From the NCBI GenBank assembly GCA_016871895.1, contig VHBO01000009.1, positions 1-64,000 of the forward strand: a DNA stretch of 64,000 nt. Direction: 5' to 3'. Shown here piece by piece: positions 33,157-41,381 of the stretch. The notes beneath the pieces are model-generated. The model was not told the origin of the DNA, ran no database searches, and was given only the letters and a program-made list of their open reading frames with translations. This stretch comes from Gemmatimonadota bacterium (GTDB lineage: Bacteria; Gemmatimonadota; Gemmatimonadetes; Gemmatimonadales; Gemmatimonadaceae). Both the position numbers and the translations under genes were made by a program. Numbering within the stretch: position 1 is the stretch's first letter; each line of letters begins with the position of its first letter.

Positions 33157-33783
33157 ATGACCCCTCTCATCATCGGCATCGCCGGCGGCAGCGGCTCCGG
33201 GAAGTCCACCGTGGCGCGACAGATCGCTGCCTCCCTCTCCGGGGCGCGGGTCGCGTTCCTGGACATGGACGCGTACTACCGCGACCATCCGCATCACTCG
33301 ATGGACGAGCGGCGACATATCAACTGGGACCATCCCGACGCCTTCGACCTCGGGTTACTCGCGGATCACCTCGCGGCGCTCGGCCGTGGCGAGGCCATCG
33401 CCAAGCCCGTCTATGATTTCGTCGCGCATCGGCGCGCGGCGGAGTCGCTCCCGATCGAACCGGCGGACGTCATCGTCATCGACGGGATCCTGCTGTTCGT
33501 CGACCCGCGCGTCCGCGAGGCGTGCGCCATCAAGGTCTACGTCGACACCGACCCGGACATCCGCCTCGTGCGCCGTATCCGCCGCGACATGGCGATCCGC
33601 GGCCGACCGCTCGAGGAGATCCTCGACCAGTATCTCACGACGGTGCAGCCGATGCACCTGCAGTTCGTCGAGCCGAGCAAACGCTACGCTGACCTGATCA
33701 TCCCACACGGCGGCGAGAACGCCATCGCGATCGACCTCCTCCTCGGATCGATCCACCGGCGGCTCGCAGGAGCGCGGGGGTGA
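33157..33783 (+). CDS. udk: Uridine kinase
   Basis: 208 residues from ATG 33157 (MTPLIIGIAGGSGSGKST); the in-frame GTG upstream overlaps the regulatory region. The P-loop GIAGGSGSGKST, LDMDAYYRD, NWDHPDAFD and RRIRRDMAIRGRPLEEIL are those of the uridine kinase/phosphoribulokinase family, of usual length for Udk. It phosphorylates uridine/cytidine with NTP in the cytosol. The stop overlaps the phoB start (GTGA), tying nucleoside salvage to the phosphate regulators, and the divergent operon is also nucleotide salvage. Confidence 0.93.
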   Translation: MTPLIIGIAGGSGSGKSTVARQIAASLSGARVAFLDMDAYYRDHPHHSMDERRHINWDHPDAFDLGLLADHLAALGRGEAIAKPVYDFVAHRRAAESLPIEPADVIVIDGILLFVDPRVREACAIKVYVDTDPDIRLVRRIRRDMAIRGRPLEEILDQYLTTVQPMHLQFVEPSKRYADLIIPHGGENAIAIDLLLGSIHRRLAGARG

Positions 33784-34487
33784 CGAAGGCGGCGACCGAG
33801 GCTGACCGGATCCTGGTCGTCGACGATGAGCCCGACATCGTCGCCTTGGTCGCGTATCACCTGGCCAAGGCGAAGTATCGGGTGGCGACCGCGTCCACCG
33901 GCCCCGATGCGCTGGCGATGGCGGCCCGTGAGCGGCCTTCGCTCATCGTCCTCGACGAGATGCTCCCCGGCCTCTCGGGGTTCGACGTGTTGGCGCGCCT
34001 CCGCGCTGACCGAGAGACGGCGAGCGTCGGCGTGCTGATGCTCACCGCCCGGAAGGAGGAAGCTGACCGGATCCGCGGACTCGAGCTCGGCGCGGACGAT
34101 TACCTGACGAAACCGTTCAGCCCGCAGGAACTCGTCCTACGCGTCGGCGCCATCCTGCGGCGCGGCCAGACGAAATCGGAAGGGAACGACACGCTCCGGA
34201 TCGGCCCCATCACGATCCAGCGCGCGGCGCACCGCGTGGCGGTCAACGGACACGAGGTCGAATTGACCCCGACGGAGTTCAAGCTCCTCCTGACGCTCGC
34301 CGAGCGGCGTGGTCGGGTTCAAGCTCGCGCCCATCTCCTGGAAACGGTGTGGGAAGCGGCCCCCGACATCCAGACGCGGACGGTGGATATGCACGTCCAG
34401 CGACTCCGCACGAAGCTCCATCCGGCCGGCGACCTCATCGAGACCGTGCGTGGCTTCGGGTATCGCCTCGCGGCGAAGGACGGGTAA
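33780..34487 (+). CDS. phoB: Response regulator of PhoB/OmpR family
   Basis: 235 residues from GTG 33780. The receiver domain has ILVVDDEPD, the phospho-Asp in LIVLDEMLPG, LMLTARKEE and DYLTKPFSP. The C-terminal winged helix has VELTPTEFKLLLTLAERRGRVQ, TVDMHVQRLRTKL and VRGFGYRL. Subfamily PhoB is supported by the coupled PhoR-type kinase and the surrounding phosphate genes. It is predicted to bind the 11-bp-period GTTAC/GTGAC repeats reported here. Confidence 0.9.
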   Translation: MTKAATEADRILVVDDEPDIVALVAYHLAKAKYRVATASTGPDALAMAARERPSLIVLDEMLPGLSGFDVLARLRADRETASVGVLMLTARKEEADRIRGLELGADDYLTKPFSPQELVLRVGAILRRGQTKSEGNDTLRIGPITIQRAAHRVAVNGHEVELTPTEFKLLLTLAERRGRVQARAHLLETVWEAAPDIQTRTVDMHVQRLRTKLHPAGDLIETVRGFGYRLAAKDG

Positions 34488-34493
34488 TCGGCC

Positions 34494-36206
34494 GTGCGGC
34501 TGACGCAGCGACTCCTGCTCGGTGCCCTGCTCGTCGTCGGATTCCTCGCCGCGCTCATCGTGACGGTCGTCGACCGACAGTTCACCGCACGGCTGAGCGA
34601 GGACGCGACGACCTTTCTCGCGCGCGAAGCCCGGCTGGTCGGTGAGCTCTGGGAGCGCGAGCCTGAGGACCCGGATGCGCTCGCGGACCGCACTGGCGCG
34701 GCGCTCGGCCGGCGTGTCACGCTCGTCGACAGCGAGGGCCGGGTCGTCGGCGATTCAGAATTCGACGACGAGCCGTTGTCGGCGTTGCAAAACCACGCCA
34801 CCCGCCCGGAGATCGTGGCCGCGAACCGCACCGGCACTGGGATGGCGCGCCGCGCCTCGCCCTCGACCGGTGCCGAGGAGCTCTACGTGGCGGTCGTGAT
34901 CCCGGCCCGTGGAGTCGCCCGCGTCTCGCTGCCGACGGCCAGCCTCGATCAGGTCATCCGGTCCGCGCGACGCGATATCGCGACGGCCGCCCTCCTCGCG
35001 CTCCTTGGTGCGCTGGCGATCGCCCTCGTCTTCTCGCGCTCCGTCTCGCGCCCGGTCGAGGAGCTGCGCGACGTCGCACAGGCGCTGGCCGACGGCGACC
35101 TGGAGCGACGTCCCTCGCTGCGGGCACCCGGCGAAGTCGGCGACCTCGCGGTCGCGCTCCGCCGACTCGCCGAGCAGCTCTCCGCACGGCTTCGTGCCCT
35201 GCAGGCCGATGAGTCCTTGCTCGTCCAACTGACCGAGTCCCTCAACGAGGGTGTACTCGCGATCGGGACCGGCGGCTCCGTCGTCCGGATCAATGAGACC
35301 GCGCGACGCCTGCTCGGCGTCCAAGCCAGGCTTCCGTTCTCGGTCGACCTCCTCCCACGGGAGGTCACGCTTCGGGAGGCGGTCACCGCCGCGTTCGCGG
35401 GGGAGACGACCGATGGCGCCGAGGTCATCATCGCCGGGCGCACTCTAAACGTCACGGCGCGCCCCCTCGCCGACGGTGGCGCGGTGCTCGCGCTCTTCGA
35501 CCTAACGCGGGTCCGCCGGCTCGAGGCGGTCCGACGCGACTTCGTGGCGAACGTCTCGCACGAGCTCCGCACGCCGCTGACGATCGTCGGCGGGTTCGCC
35601 GAGACCCTCGCCGAGGGGGATGTCCCGTCCGAGGTGCGGCAGCAGTTCGCTGACCGAATCCTCGGGAACACGCGCCGGATGCAACGCATCGTCGATGACC
35701 TGCTCGACCTCTCCCGGATCGAATCGGGCGGGTGGGTACCGAATCCGGTCCCCGTGGATCTCTCCGGCGTGACGAGCGAGGTGATCGCCTCCGCGCGGGA
35801 TGCCGCCACCGCGAAAGGGATCGATCTACTGGTACACATCGCAGCCGACGCGGCGGTCGCGCACGCGGACCCCACCGCACTGCGCCAGGTCCTCGGCAAC
35901 CTCGTCGACAATGCCGTGCGGCACACGGCGACGGGGACCGTGACGCTCTTTTCGCGCGCGCACGAGGCGGGCATCGAGGTCGGGGTCCGCGACACCGGGA
36001 TCGGAATCGGCGCGTCCCACCTGCCGCGCATCTTCGAACGCTTCTATCGCGTGGACCCCGCGCGCTCACGGGAAGCCGGTGGCACCGGCCTCGGGCTCGC
36101 CATCGTGAGGCACCTCGTCGAAGCCCATGGCGGGCGCGTGCGCGCGGAGAGCACGGAAGGGGTGGGAACGACGATCGTGGCTCGCTTCCCTCACGCGCGC
36201 GCGTAG
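34494..36206 (+). CDS. phoR: Sensor histidine kinase, PhoR type
   Basis: 570 residues from GTG 34494, 6 bp after phoB. An N-terminal membrane helix, a periplasmic region (~30-155), a second helix (ALLALLGALAIALVFSRSV) and a HAMP segment are followed by a PAS-like region (LLVQLTESLNEGVLAI), a HisKA domain with the phospho-His in FVANVSHELRTPLTIVGG, and a HATPase domain with NLVDNAVRHT, DTGIGIG and GGTGLGLAIVRH. The extended periplasmic region is larger than in E. coli PhoR and may sense something directly. Its natural partner is the PhoB next to it. Confidence 0.9.
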   Translation: MRLTQRLLLGALLVVGFLAALIVTVVDRQFTARLSEDATTFLAREARLVGELWEREPEDPDALADRTGAALGRRVTLVDSEGRVVGDSEFDDEPLSALQNHATRPEIVAANRTGTGMARRASPSTGAEELYVAVVIPARGVARVSLPTASLDQVIRSARRDIATAALLALLGALAIALVFSRSVSRPVEELRDVAQALADGDLERRPSLRAPGEVGDLAVALRRLAEQLSARLRALQADESLLVQLTESLNEGVLAIGTGGSVVRINETARRLLGVQARLPFSVDLLPREVTLREAVTAAFAGETTDGAEVIIAGRTLNVTARPLADGGAVLALFDLTRVRRLEAVRRDFVANVSHELRTPLTIVGGFAETLAEGDVPSEVRQQFADRILGNTRRMQRIVDDLLDLSRIESGGWVPNPVPVDLSGVTSEVIASARDAATAKGIDLLVHIAADAAVAHADPTALRQVLGNLVDNAVRHTATGTVTLFSRAHEAGIEVGVRDTGIGIGASHLPRIFERFYRVDPARSREAGGTGLGLAIVRHLVEAHGGRVRAESTEGVGTTIVARFPHARA

Positions 36207-36210
36207 GGTC

Positions 36211-36226
36211 GTTACACGGCCGTGAC
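36211..36226 (+). promoter_or_regulatory. Predicted PhoB operator upstream of the second TonB receptor
   Basis: GTTAC-ACGGCC-GTGAC, a perfect match to the form at 19678, lying 92 bp before the ATG and oriented toward it. It begins only 5 bp after the phoR stop codon. Confidence 0.65.
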
Positions 36227-36317
36227 GGCTCCGTCGGGGAGCCGAGACGGGACCGAGGGACGTTTCGGGTGCGGTGCCAATGCCGCCTTTCCACTCGCCC
36301 CGATCCACGAGCCGCCG

Positions 36318-39089
36318 ATGCGCCGTGTCTTAGTAGCCGTCCGACTCCTCATCCTGAGCGCGCTGGCCGTGCGCGCCGCCCTCGCCCAGACACCGACCTC
36401 GGGTCGCATCGTCGGCCGAGTGATCGACGCCGCCACCGGCGCCGGCCTTAGTGACGCCGGCATCCAGGTGGTCGGGACCACGCTCGGCACGATGTCAGGC
36501 GTCGAGGGGCGGTTCACCCTCGGTGCCGTCCCCGCCGGCACAGTCACATTGCAGGTCCGCCGCATCGGGTACGCCCCGAAGACGATCACCGGAATCTTCC
36601 TCGACGCCGGGAAGACGGTGCAGCAGGACGTCTCGCTGAGCGCCGCGAACGTGCAGCTCGCGGCGCAGGTGGTCACCGCCTCCGCCGAGCGGGGCTCCGT
36701 GAACGACGCGCTCGACGCCCAGCGCACCTCGACCAACGTCGTCAGCAGCATCACCGCCGAGCAGATGGCGAAGAGCCCGGACGGCGATGCCGCGCAGGCC
36801 GTCGGCCGTGTCTCCGGCGTCAGCGTGCAGGATGGCCGGTATGTCTTCGTGCGCGGCCTCGGCGACCGCTACACCCAGACCTCGCTTAACGGCGCGCGCA
36901 TCCCGAGCCCTGAGCCCGAGAAGAAGGTGGTCCCGCTCGACCTGTTCCCGGCGGGGCTCCTGCAGACCATCACGACGATCAAGACCTTCACGCCGGACCA
37001 GCCCGGCGACTTCTCGGGCGCGCAGGTCGACATCCAGACGCGCGAATTCCCGACGCAGCGGACCTGGGCCTTCAGCTCCAGCACCGGCGGATCCGACGCC
37101 GTCGTGGGCCGCTCGATGCTGATGCCGGGCCGCGCGCGGGGCGACCTGCTCGCCCTAGGGTCGGAGCCCCGGGCCCGCCCCGGCTTCATCGCCGGTTTCG
37201 GAAACTTCTCGCAGACGCGACCCGGACAGGCGGATTTCAACCGGATGGTGTCGGAGTTCCGGAACGCCTGGACCCCGCAGCAGCAGGAAGGAGCGCTGAA
37301 CGGCTCGACCTCGCTCTCGGTCGGCGGCAGCGACCCCGTCTTCGGCCAGACCGTCGGCTACCTCGTCTCCGGGACGTACTCGTACGCACAGGAGGCGAAG
37401 GTCGACCAGGTGCGCGCCCTCGCGCTCGCGCAGGGCGGGAGCACCCCGTCCGAGGTCGATCGCTATGAGGGGTCGACCGGACGGTCGAGTGTGCTCTGGG
37501 GTGGTCTCGCGAATTTCAGCACGCTCGTCGGCACGCGGACGCGGATCGCCCTCAACAACACGTACAATCGGACGATGGACTCCGAGGCGCGGCAGGAGCG
37601 CGGCCTCTCGGAGAACCTCGGCATCCCGTTCACGATCACGCGACAGAAGTACGTCGAGCGGAGCATCCGTTCGACGCAGCTCCTCGTGCAGGCCGACCCG
37701 ACCGCTTCGCAGAAGCTCGAGCTCTCGCTCTCGACGTCGGGGGTGACGCGCGTGGAACCCGATCGGTCGGAGTTCGTGCAGGCCACCTTTGCCGATCCGG
37801 CGACCGGGGCGACGATGGCCCCGCAGTGGTTCGCGGCGTCGAACGAGGGGGCGGTGCGCACCTTCAGCGACCTCTCGGAGCGGGCGTACGAGGCCCGCGG
37901 CTTCTGGCGCCTGCAGCTGGGCGAGGTGGGGCGATCGACGGCGATCAAGGTTGGCGGCCTCGGCCGGCGCGCGATCCGCGATGCCTCGAGCACCGCGTAC
38001 AGCATCAGCGGGAGCGGGCTCACAGCGACGGACCGCGAGCAGCAGGCGGAGCAGCTCTTCGCCCGGTTCACCGGGGCCGGCGACCGCGTCTGGAACGTGA
38101 CGCCGATCGGCGTCGGCGGCACGTACGACGCCTCGGATTACACAGTCTCGGGCTTCGCGATGATCGAGCGCGAGTTCAGCCCGACCTGGCAGCTGATCAC
38201 CGGCGCCCGCGTCGAGTACTCGAACGTCCTCGTCCGGGCCGAACCGACGGTCGGCGCCCGCTCGAGCACCAATCCGATCTTCACCGATGTGCTGCCGGCG
38301 CTCGCCTTGACCTGGCGCCCGACCGACGCGACGAACCTCCGGCTCTCCGCGTCGCAGACCGTCTCGCGTCCCGAGTACCGTGAGCTCGCGCCGATCATGT
38401 ACCGCGAGGTCATCGGCTTCGACAACGTCTTCGGCAACCCGAACCTCAAGCGGGCGCTGATCCAGAACCTTGACCTCCGCTGGGAGCACTATCCGAATGC
38501 CGGCGAAGTGCTGAGTGTCGCCCTCTTCGCGAAGCGCTTCACGAATCCGATCGAGCGGGTGTATCAGGGCTCGTCCGGAACGCGCATCATCACCTTCCTG
38601 AACGCCGACGGCGCGGACAACTACGGGGTGGAACTCGAGGCGCGGAAGTCGCTCGGGATGCTCGCCGAGGCGCTGACGAACGTGACGCTCTCCACGAACG
38701 CGACGGTGATGGCGAGCAGCATCCGCCTCGCGCCGGGCGCGAGTGCGGTGACGAACACCCGCCGCGCGATGGTGGGCCAGGCGCCCTATATGTTCAATAC
38801 CGGGCTCACCTGGACCTCGAACAGCGGCCAGAGCAGCGCGACGCTCCTCTACAACGTCGTCGGGGCGCGCATCACGGAGGCGGGCGAGCTCCCGCTGCCT
38901 GACGTGAAGGAGCTCGAGCGCCATATCGTGGACTTCTCCCTGCGCGTGCCGGTCTCGGACCGCCTCTCGCTCCGCGCCGATGCGAAGAACCTCCTCGACG
39001 CCCCGTACCGCTTCGTGCAGGGACCGGTGACCCGGGAGTCGTACCGGATGGGCCGGGGCTTCACGCTGGGGCTCAGCTGGAAGCCGTGA
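36318..39089 (+). CDS. TonB-dependent receptor in the phosphate cluster
   Basis: 923 residues from ATG 36318, signal peptide ending ALAQTPTS. A carboxypeptidase-regulatory-like domain (GRIVGRVIDAATGAGLSDAG, RRIGYAPKTITG) precedes the plug (VVSSITAEQMAKS, AQAVGRVSGVSVQDGRYVFVRGLGDRYTQT, LFPAGLLQTITTIKTFTPD) and the barrel ending MGRGFTLGLSWKP. The VFVRGLGDRY motif is typical of a class of receptors with unknown ligands. It follows phoBR, carries a perfect Pho box, and is followed by two lipoproteins and pstS. An organophosphate or phosphate-complex ligand is therefore the best guess. Confidence 0.92.
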   Translation: MRRVLVAVRLLILSALAVRAALAQTPTSGRIVGRVIDAATGAGLSDAGIQVVGTTLGTMSGVEGRFTLGAVPAGTVTLQVRRIGYAPKTITGIFLDAGKTVQQDVSLSAANVQLAAQVVTASAERGSVNDALDAQRTSTNVVSSITAEQMAKSPDGDAAQAVGRVSGVSVQDGRYVFVRGLGDRYTQTSLNGARIPSPEPEKKVVPLDLFPAGLLQTITTIKTFTPDQPGDFSGAQVDIQTREFPTQRTWAFSSSTGGSDAVVGRSMLMPGRARGDLLALGSEPRARPGFIAGFGNFSQTRPGQADFNRMVSEFRNAWTPQQQEGALNGSTSLSVGGSDPVFGQTVGYLVSGTYSYAQEAKVDQVRALALAQGGSTPSEVDRYEGSTGRSSVLWGGLANFSTLVGTRTRIALNNTYNRTMDSEARQERGLSENLGIPFTITRQKYVERSIRSTQLLVQADPTASQKLELSLSTSGVTRVEPDRSEFVQATFADPATGATMAPQWFAASNEGAVRTFSDLSERAYEARGFWRLQLGEVGRSTAIKVGGLGRRAIRDASSTAYSISGSGLTATDREQQAEQLFARFTGAGDRVWNVTPIGVGGTYDASDYTVSGFAMIEREFSPTWQLITGARVEYSNVLVRAEPTVGARSSTNPIFTDVLPALALTWRPTDATNLRLSASQTVSRPEYRELAPIMYREVIGFDNVFGNPNLKRALIQNLDLRWEHYPNAGEVLSVALFAKRFTNPIERVYQGSSGTRIITFLNADGADNYGVELEARKSLGMLAEALTNVTLSTNATVMASSIRLAPGASAVTNTRRAMVGQAPYMFNTGLTWTSNSGQSSATLLYNVVGARITEAGELPLPDVKELERHIVDFSLRVPVSDRLSLRADAKNLLDAPYRFVQGPVTRESYRMGRGFTLGLSWKP

Positions 39090-39108
39090 GCGGCCGCCCG
39101 CCTCGGGC

Positions 39109-39124
39109 GTGACGGGCTCGTGAC
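39109..39124 (+). promoter_or_regulatory. Predicted PhoB operator upstream of the lipoprotein gene
   Basis: GTGAC-GGGCTC-GTGAC, two identical pentamers 11 bp apart, 88 bp before the ATG. It abuts a strong hairpin that starts at its last base. Confidence 0.6.
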
Positions 39125-39161
39125 GAAAGCGCCGCCGTGCAGAGACACGGCGGCGCTTTCG
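39124..39161 (+). terminator. Strong hairpin after the TonB receptor gene
   Basis: A perfect 16-bp inverted repeat (arms 39124-39139 and 39146-39161) with a 6-nt loop and a GC-rich base that includes CTTTC. It lies 35 bp behind the receptor stop codon and probably terminates its transcript. It also sits between the Pho box and the next gene, so a new transcript starting at the box would meet it in its leader. Confidence 0.65.
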
Positions 39162-39212
39162 TTCCAGCAGGACGTCACGTCCTCTCGTCTCCCTCACCCT
39201 GGTACTGACCCC

Positions 39213-40625
39213 ATGCGAACCCTGCCCTGGCGCGTATCCGGCCTCGCGGCCCTCCTCTTCGTCGCCGCCTGCGATCAGAGCGAGACCACGACCGAGCCGG
39301 AGATCCCGACCGGTGCGGCCGTGATCTCCTCCGACATCACGATCAACCGGACGCTGTTCAAGGACACCACGTACACCCTCTCGGGCTTCATCAAGGTCAC
39401 GAACGGCGCGACCCTGACGATCCAGCCAGGCACAGTCATCAAGGGGGACTACAACATCGTCGGCTCGTCGCTCTTCATCACGCGCGGCGCGAAGATCCAG
39501 GCCGCCGGCACGGCGGCGGCACCGATTGTCTTCACCTCCTCGCAGCCGGCCGGCCAGCGGCTCGCGGGCGATTGGGGCGGCGTGATCATCATCGGCAATG
39601 GCATCATCAACCGCGCGGACCCGGTCATCCTCGAGGGGACGGGCACCGGCACGAACAACCCGCAGCAGGTCTACAGCGCGGGGACGAACAACGCCGACAA
39701 CAGCGGCACCCTCAAGTACGTCCGTATCGAGTTCGCCGGCTATGCGACCGCGACGGACCAGGAGCTCAACACCCTCACGCTCGCCGCGGTTGGCAGCGGT
39801 ACCACCGTCGAGTATGTCCAGTCCCTCTATGGGCTCGACGACTCCTTCGAGTGGTTCGGCGGCGCGGTCGACGCCAAGTACCTTGTCTCGTACGAGAGCG
39901 GCGATGACCACTTCGATATGTCGGAAGGGTACCAGGGCCGCCTCCAATACCTGATCTCGTACCAGTCGGCGAAGCCGTCGATCCGCCCGGGCGCCGGCAA
40001 CGCGTCCTCGGACCCGCAGGCGATCGAGAACGACGGATGCAGCGGCACCGGGTGCACCGCCGGCCAGAACTCGACCCCGTTCACGACCCCCGTCGTCGCG
40101 AACTTCACCCTCGTCGGCCCGGGCACCGGCACGGACATCGACGCGACCAGCGGCGGCTACGGGATGATCCTCCGTCGCGGCACCGGCGGCTACTACGTGA
40201 ACGGCGTCCTCGCGCGCTTCCCGAAGGGCGCGATGGGGCTCCGGGACACGCTCTCGACCCGCGTGCGCCTCACCGACGGCCTCCTCGACATCCGCCATCT
40301 CTTCATCGCCGAGACGCCGTCCATCTTCACCTCGGCCTCGGGCGGCTTCGTGCTCGCCGACTCCGTGGCGCGCAACATCGTCCGCGACGCGGCGGTGACC
40401 ACGGCCTCGCTCTTCACGACCCTCACCCTCCCGGCCACGACCACCGCGTCGTTCGACTGGACGCCGGCGGCGACGGCGGCGATCGCGACGGGCGGGCTGC
40501 AGACCTTCTCTGGGAATCTCGCCACCGCGGCTGGGACGGCGGTGACCGGGACGGCGTTCCGTGGGGCCGCGGCCCCGGGCGGCGCCAAGTGGTGGGCGGG
40601 GTGGACCGCCTACGCGAAGAACTGA
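39213..40625 (+). CDS. Lipoprotein with repetitive beta-solenoid-like sequence, function unknown
   Basis: 470 residues from ATG 39213 with a lipoprotein signal ending LLFVAACDQS. The mature part contains glycine- and threonine-rich repeats typical of a right-handed beta-helix: GFIKVTNGATLTIQPGTVI, GDWGGVIIIGNGIIN, GTLKYVRIEFAGY, VEYVQSLYGLDDSFEWFGGAV. Similar surface lipoproteins occur near TonB receptors in Bacteroidetes-like genomes but have no clear function. The last third is a Thr/Ala-rich domain. It has its own Pho-box-like site, so a surface role in phosphate uptake is likely but unproven. Confidence 0.8.
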   Translation: MRTLPWRVSGLAALLFVAACDQSETTTEPEIPTGAAVISSDITINRTLFKDTTYTLSGFIKVTNGATLTIQPGTVIKGDYNIVGSSLFITRGAKIQAAGTAAAPIVFTSSQPAGQRLAGDWGGVIIIGNGIINRADPVILEGTGTGTNNPQQVYSAGTNNADNSGTLKYVRIEFAGYATATDQELNTLTLAAVGSGTTVEYVQSLYGLDDSFEWFGGAVDAKYLVSYESGDDHFDMSEGYQGRLQYLISYQSAKPSIRPGAGNASSDPQAIENDGCSGTGCTAGQNSTPFTTPVVANFTLVGPGTGTDIDATSGGYGMILRRGTGGYYVNGVLARFPKGAMGLRDTLSTRVRLTDGLLDIRHLFIAETPSIFTSASGGFVLADSVARNIVRDAAVTTASLFTTLTLPATTTASFDWTPAATAAIATGGLQTFSGNLATAAGTAVTGTAFRGAAAPGGAKWWAGWTAYAKN

Positions 40626-40640
40626 CGGTACGTTCCTCGG

Positions 40641-40687
40641 CGAGCGGCCGGTGCCCGGACCGGGTGTCGGCCGCTCGTCGTTTCTTC
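40641..40687 (+). terminator. Terminator after the lipoprotein gene
   Basis: CGAGCGGCCG (40641-40650) pairs with CGGCCGCTCG (40668-40677); the 17-nt loop holds a further CCCGG/CCGGG pairing. The stem is followed by TCGTTTCTTCC, a broken T-tract. It lies 16 bp behind the stop codon. Confidence 0.7.
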
Positions 40688-40691
40688 CCTC

Positions 40692-40707
40692 GTGACCCGA
40701 CTGTGAT
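40692..40707 (+). promoter_or_regulatory. Near-match Pho operator before the second lipoprotein gene
   Basis: GTGAC-CCGACT-GTGAT, one mismatch, 11-bp spacing. Its 3' end overlaps the ATG at 40706. If it is a real operator, the coding start must lie further downstream. Confidence 0.4.
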
Positions 40708-41371
40708 GCGACGTCCGCTCCTCTTCCTCCGACTCCCACGCGCGATCGCGACCGTGGTGTCGCGTGCGTACGGGATCGGGATGTTCTACCTCGCCGGCAC
40801 GGTGTTCGTCACCGCCTGTGACGCCCGGTCCGCCGCCGAGACCGGCGCCGCCGATGCGCCCGCCGGCGTCATCGACAGCGCGCTGCCGATCCCGGTGCTC
40901 CTCGAGCGCTTCCGCGCCACCACGACCGACACCCCGAGCGTGCTCCGCGGCGGCGCCGAACGCCCCGAGGTGCTGGTCCGCGCCCTCCTTGCCGCCGTCA
41001 GCGCCCGCGATACGGCGACGCTCCGAGCGCTGGTGATGACGCGCGCCGAGTTCGCCTGGCTCTACTATCCGTTTACGAAGTTCGTCTCCCGGCCGTACGA
41101 ACTCGGTCCGGAGCTCGTCTGGCTCCAGCACGTCGCCGGGAGCGAGACGGGCGCCGTGCGGCTGCTTGAGCGGTACGGTGGCGCGCGGCTCCGCTTCGAG
41201 GCGCTCCTCTGTGCGGACAGCGTGCTCGTCGAGGGGCCGAACCGGATCACCCCGGGGTGTCGCGTGCGGTTCGCCGCCGCCGATTCCGCGCCGCGGACGA
41301 TGCAGCTCTTCGCCGGTTTGCTCGCGCGCGACGGTCGCTACAAGTTCCTCTCGTACGCCAACGACCTCTGA
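40706..41371 (+). CDS. Small lipoprotein-like exported protein, function unknown
   Basis: 221 residues from ATG 40706; a GTG at 40757 or ATG at 40781 would give a shorter leader and leave space for the Pho-box-like site. A hydrophobic stretch GMFYLAGTVFVTACDAR ends in a likely lipobox Cys. The mature protein is about 180 residues, with a helical region and LYYPFTKFVSRPYELGPELVWLQ and FEALLCADSVLVEG. I do not recognise it. It lies between a Pho-regulated lipoprotein and pstS (10 bp gap to pstS), so it is probably part of the same uptake system. Confidence 0.6.
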   Translation: MRRPLLFLRLPRAIATVVSRAYGIGMFYLAGTVFVTACDARSAAETGAADAPAGVIDSALPIPVLLERFRATTTDTPSVLRGGAERPEVLVRALLAAVSARDTATLRALVMTRAEFAWLYYPFTKFVSRPYELGPELVWLQHVAGSETGAVRLLERYGGARLRFEALLCADSVLVEGPNRITPGCRVRFAAADSAPRTMQLFAGLLARDGRYKFLSYANDL

Positions 41372-41381
41372 CCGAGGTGCC

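Noticed and set aside
37155-40739. 1194-codon open frame on the minus strand
   Set aside because: It runs antisense through the TonB receptor and the lipoprotein genes, both well supported. Its composition (Arg, Glu, Gly) is that of a shadow.
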